A stretch of 35,546 nt of DNA from an uncultured Geobacteraceae bacterium (lineage in GTDB: Bacteria; Desulfobacterota; Desulfuromonadia; Geobacterales; Pseudopelobacteraceae). Where the stretch lies: assembly GCA_903930585.1 (NCBI GenBank), contig CAIYZD010000083.1, positions 1 to 35,546 of the forward strand, in the 5' to 3' direction. Below, in pieces: positions 6,896 through 14,893 of the stretch. The position numbers and the translations under genes were made by a program. The first letter of the stretch is position 1; the number at the start of each line of letters is the position of its first letter. The notes below the pieces were generated by a model that saw only the letters and a program-made list of their open reading frames with translations, ran no database searches and had not been told where the DNA came from.

Positions 6896-8502
6896 GTTTT
6901 TTTGCGAAGTGGCGGCTACCGCTGGCCCTGCTCCTGATTGCCGCAGTGACTGCCATAGTCTACCGGCCGGTGCTGCTGAACGGCTTTGTCGACTTTGATG
7001 ACGATGTGTATGTAACGATCAACCGTACGGTTCGCCAGGGCGTAACGTTAAACGGTTTCATCTGGTCCTTCACCACATTTTACGCAGCCAACTGGCATCC
7101 ACTCACCTGGCTTTCGCATATGCTTGACATTCAGCTGTTCAATCTGAACCCCGCAGGGCATCATGCCACCAGCCTGCTCCTCCACACCTTGAATTCGCTG
7201 CTGCTCTGCACTGTCCTGTACCGGTTGACCGGATTTATCGGCAGGAGCCTGTTCGTAGCATTGTTGTTTGCCCTCCACCCCCTCCATGTCGAGTCCGTTG
7301 CCTGGATTGCCGAGCGCAAGGACGTCCTCTCCACTCTGTTCTGGCTGCTTACCATATGGGCGTATACCGGTTACACAAAAAAGCCGTCTTTAAGGCGCTA
7401 CGTTCCGGTTGCCGTTTTTTTTATTCTGGGTCTTATGGCAAAGCAGATGTTGGTAACCCTTCCACTTACCCTGTTGCTGATTGATTTCTGGCCGTTGAAA
7501 CGTATGAGCTTACGCCGGGACGGGAGCAATTCCGACCGCACCAGCATCAAACAGCTGGTGGTGGAGAAGAGCCCTCTCCTGGCCCTGTCTGCGGTAGCAT
7601 CTCTTATCACCATCCGCGCTCAGGAATCAGCAGGAGCGGTTGTCCATGGTGACGGTCAGACCGCGCTGTTCTCTGCCGGAAATGCCGTGATCTCGTATGT
7701 AAAATATCTGCTGCTCATGCTCTGGCCGACAGATCTTGCCCTGTTCTACCCGTTCGAAGCATCGGGCGTCACAACGATCAAAGTTGCAGGAGCTGTTATT
7801 CTTCTTGCGGCCATAACCGCTCTGGTCGTAACACAGAGGTCAAAACGCCCGTACCTGCTTTTCGGCTGGTTCTGGTACCTGATTACCCTGTTACCGGTAA
7901 TCGGCTTTATTCGCATCGGAAGCCAGGCGCTAGCGGACCGCTATACCTATGTTCCGCTCACAGGGCTTTTTGTACTGATCGTCTGGGGAGGGTCGGAACT
8001 GGCAGATTCATGGTCTATGGGAAAACGGCTTATTACCGCTGGCGCTATCGTAGTCACGGTCATCCTGTCACTTCTTACCAGCAGCCAAATCCGCTACTGG
8101 CAAACCAGCTACGCTCTGTTTGACCATGCGCTGGCAGTAGTAGAACGGAACTGGCTGGCGCATAACAACATGGGCATACTGCTTTCACAGCATAACCGCA
8201 ATGATGAGGCCCTATTCCACTTTAAGGAATCGGTGCGGATCAATCCGAAGGGGGGAGAGGGTTTCAGGAATCTTGGCAACTCCCTCCAGATGGCCGGGAA
8301 CAACGTTGGCGCAATTGAGGCGTTCCGCCGAGCGGTCTGGCTCAACCCGAATGATGCGGAAAGCCATTTCCGCCTCGGCTACGCCTATCTGTTGGGCGGA
8401 AACAACGAACTTGCCTATCAGGAGTACCGCCAACTGCTCCCGCTGGATGCGATAAATGCCCGTTCACTGCTTGATTCAATTCAAGCACGTACAAAAAGAT
8501 AA
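6826..8502 (+). CDS. GT-C-like membrane protein with C-terminal TPR repeats (1 of 3)
   Basis: A 558-residue membrane protein. After a first transmembrane helix comes F-V-D-F-D-D-D-V-Y-V, an acidic first loop as in GT-C glycosyltransferases. Two further motifs, H-P-L-H-V-E-S-V-A-W-I-A-E-R and A-D-R-Y-T-Y-V-P, recur in the two paralogues at 8532 and 30915. About ten hydrophobic helices are followed by three TPR units at about residues 442-541. The architecture is that of the bacterial relatives of eukaryotic TMTC proteins, some of which are O-mannosyltransferases; the bacterial function is not established. Two starts are possible: the ATG at 6826 inside the GATGAGG repeat (GAGG 8 bases upstream) or the ATG at 6859 (AAGGA 4 bases upstream). 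It follows the DUF2142-like gene by 18 bases. Confidence 0.82.
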   Translation: MRDKNSHNKDSMSFSRPSSLISHRFFAKWRLPLALLLIAAVTAIVYRPVLLNGFVDFDDDVYVTINRTVRQGVTLNGFIWSFTTFYAANWHPLTWLSHMLDIQLFNLNPAGHHATSLLLHTLNSLLLCTVLYRLTGFIGRSLFVALLFALHPLHVESVAWIAERKDVLSTLFWLLTIWAYTGYTKKPSLRRYVPVAVFFILGLMAKQMLVTLPLTLLLIDFWPLKRMSLRRDGSNSDRTSIKQLVVEKSPLLALSAVASLITIRAQESAGAVVHGDGQTALFSAGNAVISYVKYLLLMLWPTDLALFYPFEASGVTTIKVAGAVILLAAITALVVTQRSKRPYLLFGWFWYLITLLPVIGFIRIGSQALADRYTYVPLTGLFVLIVWGGSELADSWSMGKRLITAGAIVVTVILSLLTSSQIRYWQTSYALFDHALAVVERNWLAHNNMGILLSQHNRNDEALFHFKESVRINPKGGEGFRNLGNSLQMAGNNVGAIEAFRRAVWLNPNDAESHFRLGYAYLLGGNNELAYQEYRQLLPLDAINARSLLDSIQARTKR

Positions 8503-8531
8503 CATTTACAACCTGGCGGCAGGAACCTGAC

Positions 8532-10463
8532 ATGGACATTTTTTGCAGACGATCCGCACATGTTTTACTCATTTCAATTCTAGGCGTACTTATCTACCTG
8601 AACACACTGGATGCGCCGTTTTTTTTCGATGACTTCACCAGTCTGGTGGAAATCCCCATCATAAAAAGTCTTTCTTATTTTACACATCCGGACTCCGCCA
8701 AAATGTACGGCGCATATGGCGGATTTATATCACGCTACGTCGGCTATCTTACCTTCGCACTCAACTATCATTATCACGGTTATAACGTAGCCGGGTATCA
8801 TCTGGTAAACATCGCGATACACCTGATGGCAGCACTGTTGGTCTATCGGCTGGTAATCCTCACGTTCAAAAGTGCTTCCTTCTCCGAACATACTGACATG
8901 ACCTGCAGCCGCACAGGATTTATCGCGCTGTTCGCAGCGCTGTTGTTCGTCGTCCACCCACTCCAGACACAGGCCGTCACGTATATTGTGCAGCGTTTAG
9001 CCTCGCTTTCAGCAATGTTCTACCTCCTTTCCATCACCAGTTACATGCAGGCACGGCTCGGTAGCCGCGGGCAGCATACTCGCCTGGTAACCGGCGCGTG
9101 GTTTGCCGCCTCAATCTGTTCGTTTTTTCTCGCCATAAAGACCAAGCAGACTGCATACACTCTCCCTCTGGCCATAGTTATGTACGAACTGTTATTTTTC
9201 AATAGCGTTCTGAAAAAGAATCTGAGAAAAATCATGCTCACAGCCCTTGGATTTCTGGGCACAGCAGGCGCGGGTATCATCTGGTGGTCACTGTTACCGG
9301 GGCGCTCAATCGCAGAGGTGCTGAACCGGCTCGACAAGGCGTCACGGCTTCAGACCGATATGTCGCGGTGGGATTATCTGGCGACACAGTTTCGGGTCAT
9401 GGTTACCTATCTCAGACTTGTACTGTTTCCCGTGGGACAGAACGTTGACTACGACTATCCGGTCTCTCACAGTTTTTTCTCCATCGAAGTACTGCTGTCG
9501 GCACTGCTGCTCTGTTCTCTGATCGGTTGTGCAGCCTATTGTCTGTACCGCGCCCGCCATGCAGAAATGTCACATGACGATTCACAAGCCCAGCTCACGG
9601 TAATCGCCTTCGGGATATTCTGGTTTTTTATTACGCATTCGATCGAGTCCGGAATAATTCCCATTGTCGACGTCATTTTCGAGCACAGGATGTATCTCCC
9701 GTCGGCAGGGCTATTTATGGCAATCGCGGCTGCGGTTTCCCTGGCGGGAGGGAGAGGAACCAGGCTTCCCGGATGGCCTCGGGGACCGGTTCTGGCAGCT
9801 CTGGCCGGAGTGATTATTCTTCTATCCGGAACGACCGTTATGAGAAATCAGCTCTGGAGAAATGAAGCGGGGCTCTGGGAGGATACGGTCAGAAAAAGTC
9901 CGAAGAAGGGACGTACATATCTCAATCTCGGCAGCGCCAGGGAAAGGGGTGGCGATATTGCCGGCGCTGAAGCGGCGTATCTCATTGCAAGCGATCTTGA
10001 GCCGGGTCAGGCATTCTCATCCCTCAATCTTGGACGAATATATATCCAGACGGGACGTCTGGACGACGCTCTGAAGCAGTTCAGAATCGCCCTGACAGTG
10101 GATCCGAACATGGCTGAGGTCTACAATAATATCGGAAAGATTTATGAATTGAAACAACAGTACGAAATGGCGCTCACCGAGTATCGCCATGCAATTGGAA
10201 TCAAACCGTATATGGAAGCTGCCCACAGTAATATCGGATATATATTCGCATTACAGAAGCGCTATGATGAAGCGTTGAAAGAGTATGACCGTGCGATCGC
10301 CTGCGATCCTGACTATGACACAGCGTATTTCAACCGGGGGATGACGCTGCTGGCAACCGGAAAACGGTCTGAAGCGCTCGACGATTTTCGCCGGGCCCTG
10401 CAGATCAACCCCGCAAATTCCGAAGCGGCAGCAGAGCTGCAACGGGCGGGCATCATACGTTGA
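8532..10463 (+). CDS. GT-C-like membrane protein with C-terminal TPR repeats (2 of 3)
   Basis: A 643-residue paralogue of the preceding gene. The first outside loop reads F-F-F-D-D-F-T-S-L-V, again with the acidic pair. The second motif is H-P-L-Q-T-Q-A-V-T-Y-I-V-Q-R and the third is E-H-R-M-Y-L-P. Hydrophobic helices fill roughly residues 10-435. Five consecutive TPR units then run from about 460 to 630 with the usual small/large residue spacing and proline at the repeat ends. The TPR part may lie in the periplasm or cytoplasm; topology cannot be settled by eye. AGGAA lies 7 bases upstream of the ATG. It ends 24 bases before a convergent minus-strand gene, with no clear terminator between them. 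The arrangement next to its paralogue suggests tandem duplication with divergence. Confidence 0.85.
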   Translation: MDIFCRRSAHVLLISILGVLIYLNTLDAPFFFDDFTSLVEIPIIKSLSYFTHPDSAKMYGAYGGFISRYVGYLTFALNYHYHGYNVAGYHLVNIAIHLMAALLVYRLVILTFKSASFSEHTDMTCSRTGFIALFAALLFVVHPLQTQAVTYIVQRLASLSAMFYLLSITSYMQARLGSRGQHTRLVTGAWFAASICSFFLAIKTKQTAYTLPLAIVMYELLFFNSVLKKNLRKIMLTALGFLGTAGAGIIWWSLLPGRSIAEVLNRLDKASRLQTDMSRWDYLATQFRVMVTYLRLVLFPVGQNVDYDYPVSHSFFSIEVLLSALLLCSLIGCAAYCLYRARHAEMSHDDSQAQLTVIAFGIFWFFITHSIESGIIPIVDVIFEHRMYLPSAGLFMAIAAAVSLAGGRGTRLPGWPRGPVLAALAGVIILLSGTTVMRNQLWRNEAGLWEDTVRKSPKKGRTYLNLGSARERGGDIAGAEAAYLIASDLEPGQAFSSLNLGRIYIQTGRLDDALKQFRIALTVDPNMAEVYNNIGKIYELKQQYEMALTEYRHAIGIKPYMEAAHSNIGYIFALQKRYDEALKEYDRAIACDPDYDTAYFNRGMTLLATGKRSEALDDFRRALQINPANSEAAAELQRAGIIR

Positions 10464-10487
10464 CGGCGCGCAACCGGCGGCGAGGAA

Positions 10488-10859
10488 TCATGCTTTTGTA
10501 TCCGTCTCCCGGCGCTTTTTGTCCGTATCCTCCAGTGCCTTCTTCAACAGCGCAATTTCCTGGGTAAGCTTGTGATTACTCTCGGAGAGACGGGAGATAG
10601 AGGTGCCATAGCCGATATTGACCAGCAGCAGAAAGAGCAGACCAAGCAAAAAGAGCAGAGATGGCGGATAATAAATACCGACTGCAATGGCAACGGTTTC
10701 CAGCACATGCCGGGAAACCGACAAACCGATAATGACAATACTGGTGCAGAGCCAGAGCAATGAATATTTTTCCCGGAGCCGTCCCTCTCGAATGAGCCAG
10801 ATGACAAGGATAAATATGGAACTGCTTAAAAGGATGGATACAACTCTGGTGATATCCAC
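10488..10859 (-). CDS. DUF2304 family small membrane protein
   Basis: A 123-residue protein with three hydrophobic helices (about 5-22, 34-52 and 66-85) and a charged, helical C-terminal tail (about 90-120) rich in Glu, Lys and Asp. The order of helices, the K-Y-S-L-L-W-L motif after the first helix and the S-x-L-x-x-x-x-x-x-L-x-Q-E-I-A-L-L motif in the tail match the DUF2304 family. In many bacteria members sit directly beside a GT2 polyprenyl-phosphate glycosyltransferase, as here: the GT2 stop is 3 bases before this gene's GTG start, with a purine-rich ribosome site (GGAAAGAAG) inside the end of the GT2 gene. The two are almost certainly co-transcribed. The molecular role is unknown; a membrane partner of the GT2 is an inference from the pairing. 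Confidence 0.85.
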   Translation of the reverse strand: MDITRVVSILLSSSIFILVIWLIREGRLREKYSLLWLCTSIVIIGLSVSRHVLETVAIAVGIYYPPSLLFLLGLLFLLLVNIGYGTSISRLSESNHKLTQEIALLKKALEDTDKKRRETDTKA

Positions 10860-10862
10860 GGC

Positions 10863-11564
10863 CTAAACTTCTTTCCAGGTAATTTTCTTGCGCATGGCTT
10901 CAACGCACATCGCAAGGGAAACCTTAAGCATGTAGTAAGCCGACTTTCGCCGGTTGATGGATGAGTGCCCCGATTGCCTCTGGCGCATGACAACCGGGAC
11001 TTCGACAATGGTCAGACCGTTGCGGGAGGCAGTGACGATTGACTCCACTTCCGGGTAATCATCCGGATATGACAGTGAAAACAGTTTGATTGCGGCAGGA
11101 CCGTAACAGCGAAAACCGGCAGTCGGATCGGCAACCCGCTCACCGGTCAGAAAACGGATTAAAAAACAGAACAACACGCTCCCCATCTTCCGGAATATGC
11201 CGCACTTGTACCCTTCCGGGAGGGTTCTGACCCCAATCACCAGATCAGCCGCCCCGCGCTCAACCTGCGCAACGATCTTTTCAATCTGGTCGGCTCTGTG
11301 TTGGCCATCTCCGTCAAACTGAATGGCGTAGTGGTATCCGTTGCGCAAGGCGTAAAGCAGACCAGTCTGGACCGTGCCACCGATTCCAAGATTACAGGGG
11401 TGGCTGACGCAGGCAACGCCGAGTTGCCTGGCAATTTCTTCGGTAGCGTCTTTCGAACCGTCGTTGACCACAAGGACATCACCGGCAAACTGCCGCAGAT
11501 CGTCCAGAACGAAGGGAAGATTCGCCTCTTCGTTGTATGCCGGTACAATAACAAGTGCTTTCAC
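10863..11564 (-). CDS. GT2 family, polyprenyl-phosphate sugar synthase-like (DPM1 type)
   Basis: A 233-residue GT-A glycosyltransferase. The motifs are I-V-P-A-Y-N-E-E at about 5-12, V-V-N-D-G-S-K-D-A-T at 32-41, the D-G-D-G-Q-H metal site at about 84-89, and D-P-T-A-G-F-R-C-Y near 145-153. These are the features of dolichol/undecaprenyl-phosphate sugar synthases, which move a sugar from a nucleotide donor to polyprenyl phosphate on the cytoplasmic face. It lacks the C-terminal transmembrane pair of ArnC/GtrB; the following DUF2304 membrane protein may supply the membrane partner. The start is a GTG. The product could feed one of the GT-C membrane enzymes in the window, which is inference. 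The gene is divergent from the GT2 at 11675. Confidence 0.88.
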   Translation of the reverse strand: MKALVIVPAYNEEANLPFVLDDLRQFAGDVLVVNDGSKDATEEIARQLGVACVSHPCNLGIGGTVQTGLLYALRNGYHYAIQFDGDGQHRADQIEKIVAQVERGAADLVIGVRTLPEGYKCGIFRKMGSVLFCFLIRFLTGERVADPTAGFRCYGPAAIKLFSLSYPDDYPEVESIVTASRNGLTIVEVPVVMRQRQSGHSSINRRKSAYYMLKVSLAMCVEAMRKKITWKEV

Positions 11565-11674
11565 ACAATATCCACGCTATAACGTATTTAATTGATGGAA
11601 TTTAGATGATTTCAGCGTATTTAGCAACACCTATACCATGACGTATGAAATTTGGATGCAACGGTGAGTTTATA

Positions 11675-12697
11675 GTGCGCACCTCAATAATTATCACAAA
11701 CTGGAACGGCAGGCGCCATTTGCCGGATTGCCTCGAAAGTATTGAACAGCAGACCGATACGGATTTCGAGGTCATTCTGGTGGATAACGGTTCAACCGAC
11801 GGGTCCATCGAGTATATCCGCACGCGGCATCCCTGGGTAAAACTGGTCTGCCTGCCAGAAAACAGGGGCTTTGCCGCCGGCAACAACATCGGCCTTGAGC
11901 ATGCTTCCGGCACCTTCATTGTCACTCTCAATAACGATACCTGTGCCGAGCCTGACTGGCTGGCGGAACTGATCTCAGCAGCGGAAGCCCACCCCAGGGC
12001 AGGAATGGTTTCCAGCCGTATCTGCACCTCCGATGATCGCGACCGGATCGACTCAATTGGTCTCAAAGTCTGCCGGGACGGAATGTCACGGGGTGCGTAC
12101 CGGTTGCAAAGCTTTGCAGCGCTCTCTCTTGAACGCGTCACCCCAATATTGGCCACCTCCGCCTGCGTAGGTCTCTACCGCAGATCCATGCTGGATGAAA
12201 CCGGTTTTTTCGACGAAGATTTTTTTGCCTACTGCGAAGACACCGATCTCGGATTGCGCGGACGTCTGGCCGGTTGGGATGCGGTGCTGGCCCGAGACGC
12301 CGTCGTCCGGCACAAGTACTCGCAGACCGCCGGAACCTTTTCCCCATTCAAACTCTATCTGGTGGAGAGAAACCACTACTGGGTGGCGCTCAAAACATTT
12401 CCCCGCACATGGCTTCTGCTCCTACCGTTCTTTACCGTTGCCCGTTTCCTGATCCAGGCAGCTGTCGTCCTCGGTGGCAAAGGGGCAGGAGGAGAACTTC
12501 TCGCCAGCGGTTCGCGCAGGCAGTGCATCTACGCACTCGCACGAGGCATCCGTGACGCAGCAGCAGCTATCCCTGGGATGCTGCACAAACGGTCCGCCAT
12601 CATGCGTACGCGCAAATTGTCAAACAGAGAATTTACCGCCCTGCTGAAAAAATACCGTCTGAGCTTCAGCGAATTACTGGACACCGGAGCCCGGTAA
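11675..12697 (+). CDS. Glycosyltransferase family 2 (WbbL/rhamnosyltransferase-like)
   Basis: A GT-A inverting glycosyltransferase of 340 residues from the GTG at 11675. An in-frame ATG at 11645 would add 10 residues, but no ribosome site precedes it, whereas GGTGAG lies 6 bases before the GTG. The protein then opens directly with the fold's first strand, S-I-I-I-T-N-W-N-G. V-D-N-G-S-T-D-G-S and F-A-A-G-N-N-I-G are nucleotide-binding motifs, L-N-N-D-T is the metal site, and Y-C-E-D-T-D-L-G-L-R is the catalytic-base region. This set is typical of the rhamnosyltransferase-like WbbL group, although the sugar cannot be decided. A hydrophobic stretch near residue 245-260 may anchor it to the membrane. 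It is the first gene of the central + strand block. Confidence 0.88.
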   Translation: MRTSIIITNWNGRRHLPDCLESIEQQTDTDFEVILVDNGSTDGSIEYIRTRHPWVKLVCLPENRGFAAGNNIGLEHASGTFIVTLNNDTCAEPDWLAELISAAEAHPRAGMVSSRICTSDDRDRIDSIGLKVCRDGMSRGAYRLQSFAALSLERVTPILATSACVGLYRRSMLDETGFFDEDFFAYCEDTDLGLRGRLAGWDAVLARDAVVRHKYSQTAGTFSPFKLYLVERNHYWVALKTFPRTWLLLLPFFTVARFLIQAAVVLGGKGAGGELLASGSRRQCIYALARGIRDAAAAIPGMLHKRSAIMRTRKLSNREFTALLKKYRLSFSELLDTGAR

Positions 12698-12733
12698 CGC
12701 TTCAGAAAGGGCCGTATCTCCATGAGAAAAGCA

Positions 12734-12762
12734 TTGTTTCCCTGAGGCAACTGTCATATTAT
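12734..12762 (+). promoter_or_regulatory. Probable sigma-70 promoter upstream of wzm
   Basis: TTGTTT at 12734-12739 and TATTAT at 12757-12762 (5 of 6 to the -10 consensus) are separated by exactly 17 bases, in the 110-base gap before the permease gene. The expected start of transcription is about 12769, roughly 40 bases upstream of the ATG at 12808. Confidence 0.45.
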
Positions 12763-12807
12763 CAAAAATTGATTCACCAGACTGGTACGTATCGAGGTTT
12801 TTGATTC

Positions 12808-13617
12808 ATGCAAAGCATCAGGATGTTTATCAACTTCATCACGGAACTTTGCGCTCGCCGGAACGTCATCATAGAGCTGACCAAACGGGACTTCAAATCC
12901 GGGTATCTCGGCTCCTACCTGGGCATTCTTTGGGCCTTTCTGTTTCCGCTGGCACTAACCGGTATTTTCTGGTTTGTTTTCCAGGTCGGCTTTAACTCCA
13001 AGCCGGTAGCACAGCATCCGTATATCCTCTGGCTGGTCTGCGGCATGTTTCCCTGGTTTTTCTTCAGTGACTGCATTATCAACGGCACCAACTCCATTTT
13101 ACAAAACTCTTTCATTGTGAAAAAGGTCGCCTTCAGCATCGGCATTCTCCCCATCGTTAAGATCCTTTCAGCCTTCATTATCCACTGTTTCTTCATCGGT
13201 CTCATTTTCTCCATGTTTCTAATCTACGGATTCAGTTTTGACATCTATGTATTGCAGATTGCCTATTATCTTTTCTGCTCCATCGTTCTGCTTGTCGGCA
13301 TTACCTGGCTCAGCTCGTCCGTGGTGATCTTCTTTCGCGATCTTAATCCTCTAATTACCATCATTCTCCAGATGGGGTTCTACCTCACTCCGATCTTCTG
13401 GGACCTCAAAATACTTCCACCCGCCTACCATTTCCTTTTGAAGTTCAATCCTGCCTTCTACATCATTCAAGGATATCGGGAAAGCTTCATTTACAAAATG
13501 TGGTTCTGGGAGCACTGGGGGATGACCCTCTGGTTCTGGGGTATAACCGGTTTTACTCTGGTAGCCGGTGCAGTGGTATTTCGCAGGCTTCGGCCGCATT
13601 TCGCAGATGTTCTCTAA
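12808..13617 (+). CDS. wzm: ABC-2 type polysaccharide export permease
   Basis: A 269-residue membrane protein forming the channel subunit of a polysaccharide ABC exporter in the inner membrane. The N terminus has an amphipathic stretch followed by K-R-D-F-K-S-G-Y-L-G-S-Y-L-G-I-L-W-A-F-L, the interface/first-helix motif of Wzm/TagG-type permeases. About six hydrophobic helices follow. F-R-D-L-N-P-L-I-T-I-I-L-Q and Y-L-T-P-I-F-W, followed by F-N-P-A, are the characteristic C-terminal helix motifs. The length is typical for the family (about 260-275). A GAGG lies 10 bases upstream of the ATG. Its partner ATPase is not adjacent: an acyltransferase gene sits between them. It would export an undecaprenol-linked glycan made in the cytoplasm. 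Confidence 0.92.
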   Translation: MQSIRMFINFITELCARRNVIIELTKRDFKSGYLGSYLGILWAFLFPLALTGIFWFVFQVGFNSKPVAQHPYILWLVCGMFPWFFFSDCIINGTNSILQNSFIVKKVAFSIGILPIVKILSAFIIHCFFIGLIFSMFLIYGFSFDIYVLQIAYYLFCSIVLLVGITWLSSSVVIFFRDLNPLITIILQMGFYLTPIFWDLKILPPAYHFLLKFNPAFYIIQGYRESFIYKMWFWEHWGMTLWFWGITGFTLVAGAVVFRRLRPHFADVL

Positions 13618-13720
13618 AGCTGGGCACTGTCCGGCCAGAGAAAAATCGACGTTCCTGAGCATTCTAAACCGCAGATGGTGGTGCCAATGTATTTGACAAC
13701 TTTCCAGCAGGAGGATGCTT

Positions 13721-14806
13721 GTGACCCAAGCTGAACCTCGCGTGTTTGGACTCGACGTGTTGCGGGCCATGGCAATTATTCTGGTGCTCATATCCCATGG
13801 CAGACATTTCCTTGTCAATGACGTTCCGCTTGTAACTGTTTGTCGTATCGGTGGATTTTACGGCGTCGAACTTTTTTTTGTGTTGAGCGGCTTTCTGATT
13901 GGATCGATTCTGCTCAAACTTAACAAACGTCTGGAATCGCTCAATGGATTGCTCTATTTCTGGAAGCGGCGGTGGTATCGCACTCTCCCAAACTACTATC
14001 TGTTCCTGTTTGTAAGCAGCATAGTGTCCTTGCTGCTGTCAACAACACTGCCGAATTTTTTGGTGTTCCTGCCGTTTCTCCAAAATTTCGCGTGGGAGCA
14101 TCCAACGTTCTTCGCCGAGTCCTGGAGCTTGGCGGTAGAAGAGTGGTTTTATCTACTGTTCCCCATCGGATTATACTTTTCAGGTAAAACTAGTCTCGAT
14201 ATTCGACGCTCTTTTCTCTTGCTGAGTCTTGTATTCTTAATCGGACCGACGCTCCTGCGTTACATCCATGTACATGTTGAAAATCCGACCTGGGATCAGG
14301 GTGTACGCAAGATCATGGTCTTGAGGCTGGACGCCATCATGTTTGGTATGCTTGCAGCGTGGGTCAAACGTGAATGGCCCACAATATGGCCAAATATTGC
14401 CAAGCCCCTGCTCATCCCGGGGCTGATTCTGATCGGTTGGGCCTCCTGGCTTTTTTTGGGTAGTTCTCTTGATCAAAGTATTTTCTGTCGAGTATGGCTT
14501 TTCACCATTGTTTCTTTTGGTTTTGTCTGTTTTATCCCGTATTGCGATCTGTGGACGGTGAGCAGAGAATCTTTTGCAACAGCGGTATTCAGAAATTTGG
14601 CTCTTTGGTCGTACTCACTCTATCTATCCAATAGTACTATTTTTTATATGATTAACAGATATGTAACGCAGGGACGTCTTGAAATGAGATACATGTCCTA
14701 TACGTTGTTCTTCATCATTTCATTAGCTCTCTCCGCGCTCTGTTATCGCTATTTTGAAAAGCCGGTGATGGATCGACGTGATCGATTATCCGAGATTCAC
14801 TCTTGA
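13721..14806 (+). CDS. Acyltransferase 3 family membrane protein (OafA/YrhL-like)
   Basis: A 361-residue membrane acyltransferase, expected to add an acetyl or similar group to sugars of the exported glycan. The start is chosen at the GTG at 13721: GGAGG at 13710-13714 lies 6 bases before it, while the ATG at 13715 directly touches that ribosome site and is not usable. The N terminus has the family signature G-L-D-V-L-R-A-M-A-I with Arg15 and His26, then G-V-E-L-F-F-V-L-S-G-F-L-I at 48-60. S-W-S-L-A-V-E-E-W-F-Y-L near residue 133 is the second conserved motif. About ten hydrophobic helices are present, ending in F-E-K-P. It separates wzm from wzt and looks AT-richer than its neighbours by eye, so it may be a later insertion that decorates the glycan. 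Confidence 0.9.
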   Translation: MTQAEPRVFGLDVLRAMAIILVLISHGRHFLVNDVPLVTVCRIGGFYGVELFFVLSGFLIGSILLKLNKRLESLNGLLYFWKRRWYRTLPNYYLFLFVSSIVSLLLSTTLPNFLVFLPFLQNFAWEHPTFFAESWSLAVEEWFYLLFPIGLYFSGKTSLDIRRSFLLLSLVFLIGPTLLRYIHVHVENPTWDQGVRKIMVLRLDAIMFGMLAAWVKREWPTIWPNIAKPLLIPGLILIGWASWLFLGSSLDQSIFCRVWLFTIVSFGFVCFIPYCDLWTVSRESFATAVFRNLALWSYSLYLSNSTIFYMINRYVTQGRLEMRYMSYTLFFIISLALSALCYRYFEKPVMDRRDRLSEIHS

Positions 14807-14831
14807 TAAAAGCCCTGCCTGGGGAGAGAAC

Positions 14832-14840
14832 TGATATAAT
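14832..14840 (+). promoter_or_regulatory. Extended -10 element upstream of wzt
   Basis: TGATATAAT is a perfect TGn plus TATAAT extended -10 box, which can work without a good -35 element. It lies just after the acyltransferase stop (14804-14806) and would start transcription near 14847, about 47 bases before the ATG at 14894. TTGATA at 14803-14808 is too far away (26 bases) to be a -35. Confidence 0.45.
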
Positions 14841-14893
14841 TTACAAACGGGTTACGACGAAGTCTCATAATTTACTTGAATGGACAGGCGGAT